NCBI RefSeq assembly: GCF_005116575.1
Contig: NZ_SWCN01000038.1
Coordinates: 1-35,566 of the forward strand
Length of the DNA: 35,566 nt
Origin: Desulforhopalus sp. IMCC35007
GTDB taxonomy: Bacteria; Desulfobacterota; Desulfobulbia; Desulfobulbales; Desulfocapsaceae
Direction of reading: 5' to 3'
A program made the position numbers and the translations under genes. Below are positions 33,082 through 35,566 of this stretch, piece after piece. Within the stretch, counting starts at the first letter, position 1. Each line of letters opens with the position of its first letter. The notes below the pieces were generated by a model. It did not search any database and was not told the DNA's origin. It saw only the letters and a list, made by a program, of their open reading frames with translations.

Positions 33082-34692
33082 ATGATTACCGCATCCAATG
33101 TTGCTCTCTCCTACGGCAAACGAGTCATTTTCCGAGATGTTAATATCAAATTCACCCCAGGTAACTGTTATGGCCTTATCGGTGCAAATGGTGCTGGCAA
33201 ATCGACTTTTTTAAAAATCCTTTCCGGCAAACTCGACCCTGACAAGGGAGAGGTCAGTAAGGGACCAGGCCAGCGCATTGCGATGTTGAACCAGGACCAG
33301 TTCGCCTTTGATGAATATACGGTCTTTAATACCGTAATCATGGGCCATAAAAAGCTGTACAAAGTTATGGCTGAACGAGAAGCTCTCTACGCAAAGCCGG
33401 ATTTTTCTGAAGAAGATGGAATACGTTCCGGAGAACTTGAGGTGAAATTCGGAGAAATGAACGGTTATGAGGCCGAGGCAGAGGCTGCAGTACTGTTAAA
33501 CGGTCTGGGCATCCCGGAAGCTATGCTGCAAAAAACCATGAAAGATCTCGATGGCGCCGACAAGGTCCGGGTTCTTCTGGCACAGGCTCTCTTTGGCAAT
33601 CCTGATATTCTCCTTCTCGATGAACCGACCAACCAGCTCGATATAAAATCTATTCAGTGGCTGGAACACTACCTGTCACGGTTTAATAACAGCGTTATTA
33701 TCGTTTCCCATGACAGGCATTTTCTCAATCAGGTCTGTACGCACATGGCGGACATCGATTATGGAAAGATCACAGTCTACGTGGGTAACTATGATTTCTG
33801 GTATGAGGCGAGCCAACTCCATTTCCGCCAGAAAGAAGCCGACAGCAAAAAAGCTAAGGCCAAAGCAGAAGAACTTAAAGAATTTATCAGGCGGTTTTCC
33901 TCCAATGCCTCAAAGGCAAGACAGGCAACTTCCCGAAAAAAATTACTCGACAAGCTCACCATCGATCAGATGCCGACCTCGTCCAGAAAATACCCGTACA
34001 TTGTCTTTAAACCAGAGCGGCCCTGCGGTGATGTCATCCTCGAAGTCGAAGGCTTATCCAAGACGATTGAGGGAGAAGTGATGTTTAAAGACCTCTCTTT
34101 TGTCGTCAACAAGGGAGATAAGATCGCATTTCTCGGTAATAACAGCCTTGCCAAAACCACCCTGTTTCAGATTCTGGCAGGTGAACTCGACCCTGACAGT
34201 GGCAGTTTCCGCTGGGGAGTCACAATCAACAATGCCTATTTTCCAAAGGAAAATAAAGACTATTTCGAAAAAGATGATATCGATCTTATCGGCTGGTTGC
34301 GGGAGTTTGCCCCTCCCAAATCTGATGAATCCTTTATCCGCGGCTTTCTTGGAAAAATGCTCTTTTCAGGTGAAGAAGCAACTAAAAAGACCAAGGTGCT
34401 CTCAGGTGGTGAGAGGGTCCGCTGTATGCTGTCCAGGATGATGCTCGCCCATGCCAATTTCCTCATTCTGGATGAACCGACAAACCATCTTGATCTGGAA
34501 TCCATTACCGCACTGAATAACGGCCTCATAGCCTATAGTGAAGTGGTACTTTTTGCCTCCCACGATCACCAGTTTATCTCTACCATCGCCAACAGAATTA
34601 TAGAGCTGGCACCTGACGGTTATACTGATTCAATGATGACCTTTGATCAGTATCTTGAGAGTAAAGAACTTGAAATGGCAGAAGAAGCCTGA
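33082..34692 (+). CDS. ABC-F ATPase, YbiT-like
   Basis: The 536-residue soluble protein has two ATP-binding domains joined by a charged linker (about residues 245-320) and no membrane domain, as in ribosome-associated ABC-F proteins. Resemblance is closest to YbiT (LLAQALFGNPDILLLDEPTN; SHDRHFLNQVCTHMADIDYG; RFSSNASKARQATSR). Domain one has Walker A GANGAGKST (34-42), but its signature reads LDGADKVR (156-163). Domain two has signature LSGGERVR (440-447), but its Walker A reads GNNSLAKTT (352-360), with Ala for the conserved Gly. Both changes fall in the same composite ATP site. Walker B and H-loops are intact in both halves. The gene stands alone and ends at a bidirectional terminator. Confidence 0.92.
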   Translation: MITASNVALSYGKRVIFRDVNIKFTPGNCYGLIGANGAGKSTFLKILSGKLDPDKGEVSKGPGQRIAMLNQDQFAFDEYTVFNTVIMGHKKLYKVMAEREALYAKPDFSEEDGIRSGELEVKFGEMNGYEAEAEAAVLLNGLGIPEAMLQKTMKDLDGADKVRVLLAQALFGNPDILLLDEPTNQLDIKSIQWLEHYLSRFNNSVIIVSHDRHFLNQVCTHMADIDYGKITVYVGNYDFWYEASQLHFRQKEADSKKAKAKAEELKEFIRRFSSNASKARQATSRKKLLDKLTIDQMPTSSRKYPYIVFKPERPCGDVILEVEGLSKTIEGEVMFKDLSFVVNKGDKIAFLGNNSLAKTTLFQILAGELDPDSGSFRWGVTINNAYFPKENKDYFEKDDIDLIGWLREFAPPKSDESFIRGFLGKMLFSGEEATKKTKVLSGGERVRCMLSRMMLAHANFLILDEPTNHLDLESITALNNGLIAYSEVVLFASHDHQFISTIANRIIELAPDGYTDSMMTFDQYLESKELEMAEEA

Positions 34693-34729
34693 TCAGCTTT
34701 TTAAAACTTCTACACCCCTGCAGACAGAA

Positions 34730-34768
34730 AAGGCCCCATTCGTATGAAAACAATACGAATGGGGCCTT
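34730..34768. terminator. Bidirectional terminator between ABC-F and FKBP genes
   Basis: AAGGCCCCATTCGTAT (34730-34745) pairs perfectly with ATACGAATGGGGCCTT (34753-34768) around a 7-nt loop. It lies 37 nt after the ABC-F stop and 30 nt after the stop of the minus-strand FKBP gene. On the minus strand it runs into TTTCTGTC; on the plus strand the U-tract is weak (GTCTTTAT). Confidence 0.88.
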
Positions 34769-34797
34769 GTCTTTATATATGCTGCTTTTTTCTCAGC

Positions 34798-35232
34798 TTA
34801 CGGGGTTGTACACTCAACCAGTTCAAGCTTAAAGGTAAGGTCTTTACCGGCAAGTGGTGGATTAGCGTCAAGGGTGATGTGGGTCTCGGCAATTTCTGTC
34901 ACCACAACGCGCAAAATCTCACCGTTGGCCCCGCCCATCTCAAGACGCATGCCAACCTCAGGATTCAGATCAGGTGGTACCTGCTCAATGGGTGCCTGAA
35001 TGACCATTTCATCTTTACGCTCTCCGTAGGCCTTGGCACAGGGGATATTTACCGTCTTCGATTCACCCACAGTCATACCGAGCACAGCTTCGTCAAAGCC
35101 CTCAATGACCTGACCACTGCCAATATCAAAAGACAGCGGCTCACTCCCTTCGGAACTGTCAAAGACAGAACCGTCTTCCAGAGTTCCTGTATAATGGACT
35201 TTTACCTTATCGCCTCTTCTTGCTTCTGTCAT
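34798..35232 (-). CDS. FKBP-type peptidyl-prolyl isomerase, SlyD/SlpA-like
   Basis: The enzyme isomerises proline peptide bonds and often acts as a folding chaperone. The 144-residue cytoplasmic protein has the FKBP parts split by an insert domain: VKVHYTGTLEDGSVFDSS at the start, then FDIGSGQVIEGFDEAVLGM, the inserted-flap chaperone segment at about 65-125 (PCAKAYGERKDEMVIQAPIE), and the final strand NPPLAGKDLTFKLELVE. The His-rich metal tail of SlyD is missing, so SlpA-like is the better label. ATG 35232 is chosen because GGAGG lies six bases upstream; the longer frame from 35250 would overlap this site. Confidence 0.93.
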   Translation of the reverse strand: MTEARRGDKVKVHYTGTLEDGSVFDSSEGSEPLSFDIGSGQVIEGFDEAVLGMTVGESKTVNIPCAKAYGERKDEMVIQAPIEQVPPDLNPEVGMRLEMGGANGEILRVVVTEIAETHITLDANPPLAGKDLTFKLELVECTTP

Positions 35233-35495
35233 GTTTTTCCTCCAAGCCACGGGGGGCTTTTATTTAAAATGAGTTGAGATCTTCGTTATTCCCCGCGAAA
35301 CCCTTGGCTGGCAGGACATTATAAACGACAAACTTACCGACCTACTATTAAACATCATAGGTAAACTTTCAACCCTCTTTGGCACAATGTCATGATAGCT
35401 TTCCCAAGGGACAGAGATTAATGTTCGTTTATTGGTGACGGTACTGATATGGTTGACACTGTCAATAATAAACAGTTATCCATTGCCTCTTTTTT

Positions 35496-35512
35496 CGCCG
35501 GGTTTCCCGGCG
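35496..35512. other. GC-rich hairpin near the right end
   Basis: CGCCGGG (35496-35502) pairs with CCCGGCG (35506-35512) around TTT. Six T precede it and a short A run follows on the plus strand, so neither direction has the usual trailing U-tract. It lies 12 nt beyond the stop of the possible minus-strand gene end and may help terminate it. Confidence 0.4.
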
Positions 35513-35524
35513 CTTGCAAAAAGG

Positions 35525-35566
35525 TTAATCAACATCTTTCCAGTTCATGGCCAGAGACGGGGTCAT
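35525..35566 (-). CDS. Possible 3' end of a gene extending beyond the window
   Basis: On the minus strand the last bases are open up to a TAA at 35527-35525. The visible residues are MTPSLAMNWKDVD, whose true start is outside the window. A hairpin follows after 12 nt. Too little is seen to name it, and the frame may not be coding. Confidence 0.3.
   Translation of the reverse strand: MTPSLAMNWKDVD

Noticed and set aside
34744-35277. 177-codon plus-strand frame
   Set aside because: Antisense to the FKBP gene and starts in the terminator stem; the FKBP frame has family motifs and a GGAGG site.
1-35566. tRNA, rRNA or CRISPR array
   Set aside because: No T-loop-like sequence outside coding genes, no rRNA-like stretch and no regularly spaced direct repeats with unique spacers.

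Overview
The window looks like a chromosomal segment of a Gram-negative bacterium of moderate GC content. It has a TolC-type outer-membrane protein, AsmA/DUF748 and Tim44-like envelope proteins, periplasmic proteins and a YbiT-type ABC-F ATPase. Gene content and protein style suggest a Desulfobulbales-like (Desulfobacterota) organism. That placement is inference from family resemblance; no rRNA or other decisive marker is present. I found no tRNA, rRNA, CRISPR array or intact insertion sequence.

Left third (1-12,700): a minus-strand cluster, read right to left, that looks like one secretion operon. It begins with a roughly 2,520-residue surface protein carrying an N-terminal LEERVFFDA motif, about seven DUF11-like domains, five SdrD B-like domains and a C-terminal Ig-like domain. 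A TolC-family outer-membrane channel, a HlyD/AcrA-type adaptor, a DUF3467 protein and a GAF-like protein follow, and the cluster closes at a 26-nt perfect palindrome. No ABC ATPase, RND pump or peptidase is encoded beside it, so the inner-membrane energiser is missing or elsewhere. The roughly 900-bp divergent upstream region holds dyad elements and an imperfect direct repeat.

Middle (12,700-26,000): a plus-strand DUF2868 membrane protein overlapping a DUF3482 GTPase, a pRiA4b ORF-3-like protein, a minus-strand DUF748/AsmA-like protein, and a minus-strand pair of Tim44-like protein and PdxH. A plus-strand B12-type radical SAM protein with a GtrA-like membrane protein follows. Next come a 780-bp gene-free stretch with a pseudoknot-capable element and a possible IS21-like end, a DMT exporter and a 57-residue minus-strand gene.

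Right third (26,000-35,566): a gene-poor stretch with several very small candidate ORFs, then an unknown 195-aa protein with an RluA-type pseudouridine synthase, and a small methyltransferase. Two minus-strand genes encode a tandem universal stress protein and a periplasmic cupredoxin-like/rhodanese fusion. A RhlE-type DEAD-box helicase next to a CspA-type cold-shock protein suggests a cold/RNA-remodelling unit. An ABC-F ATPase and a SlyD/SlpA-type FKBP are arranged convergently around a bidirectional terminator. The last bases may hold the 3' end of another minus-strand gene.
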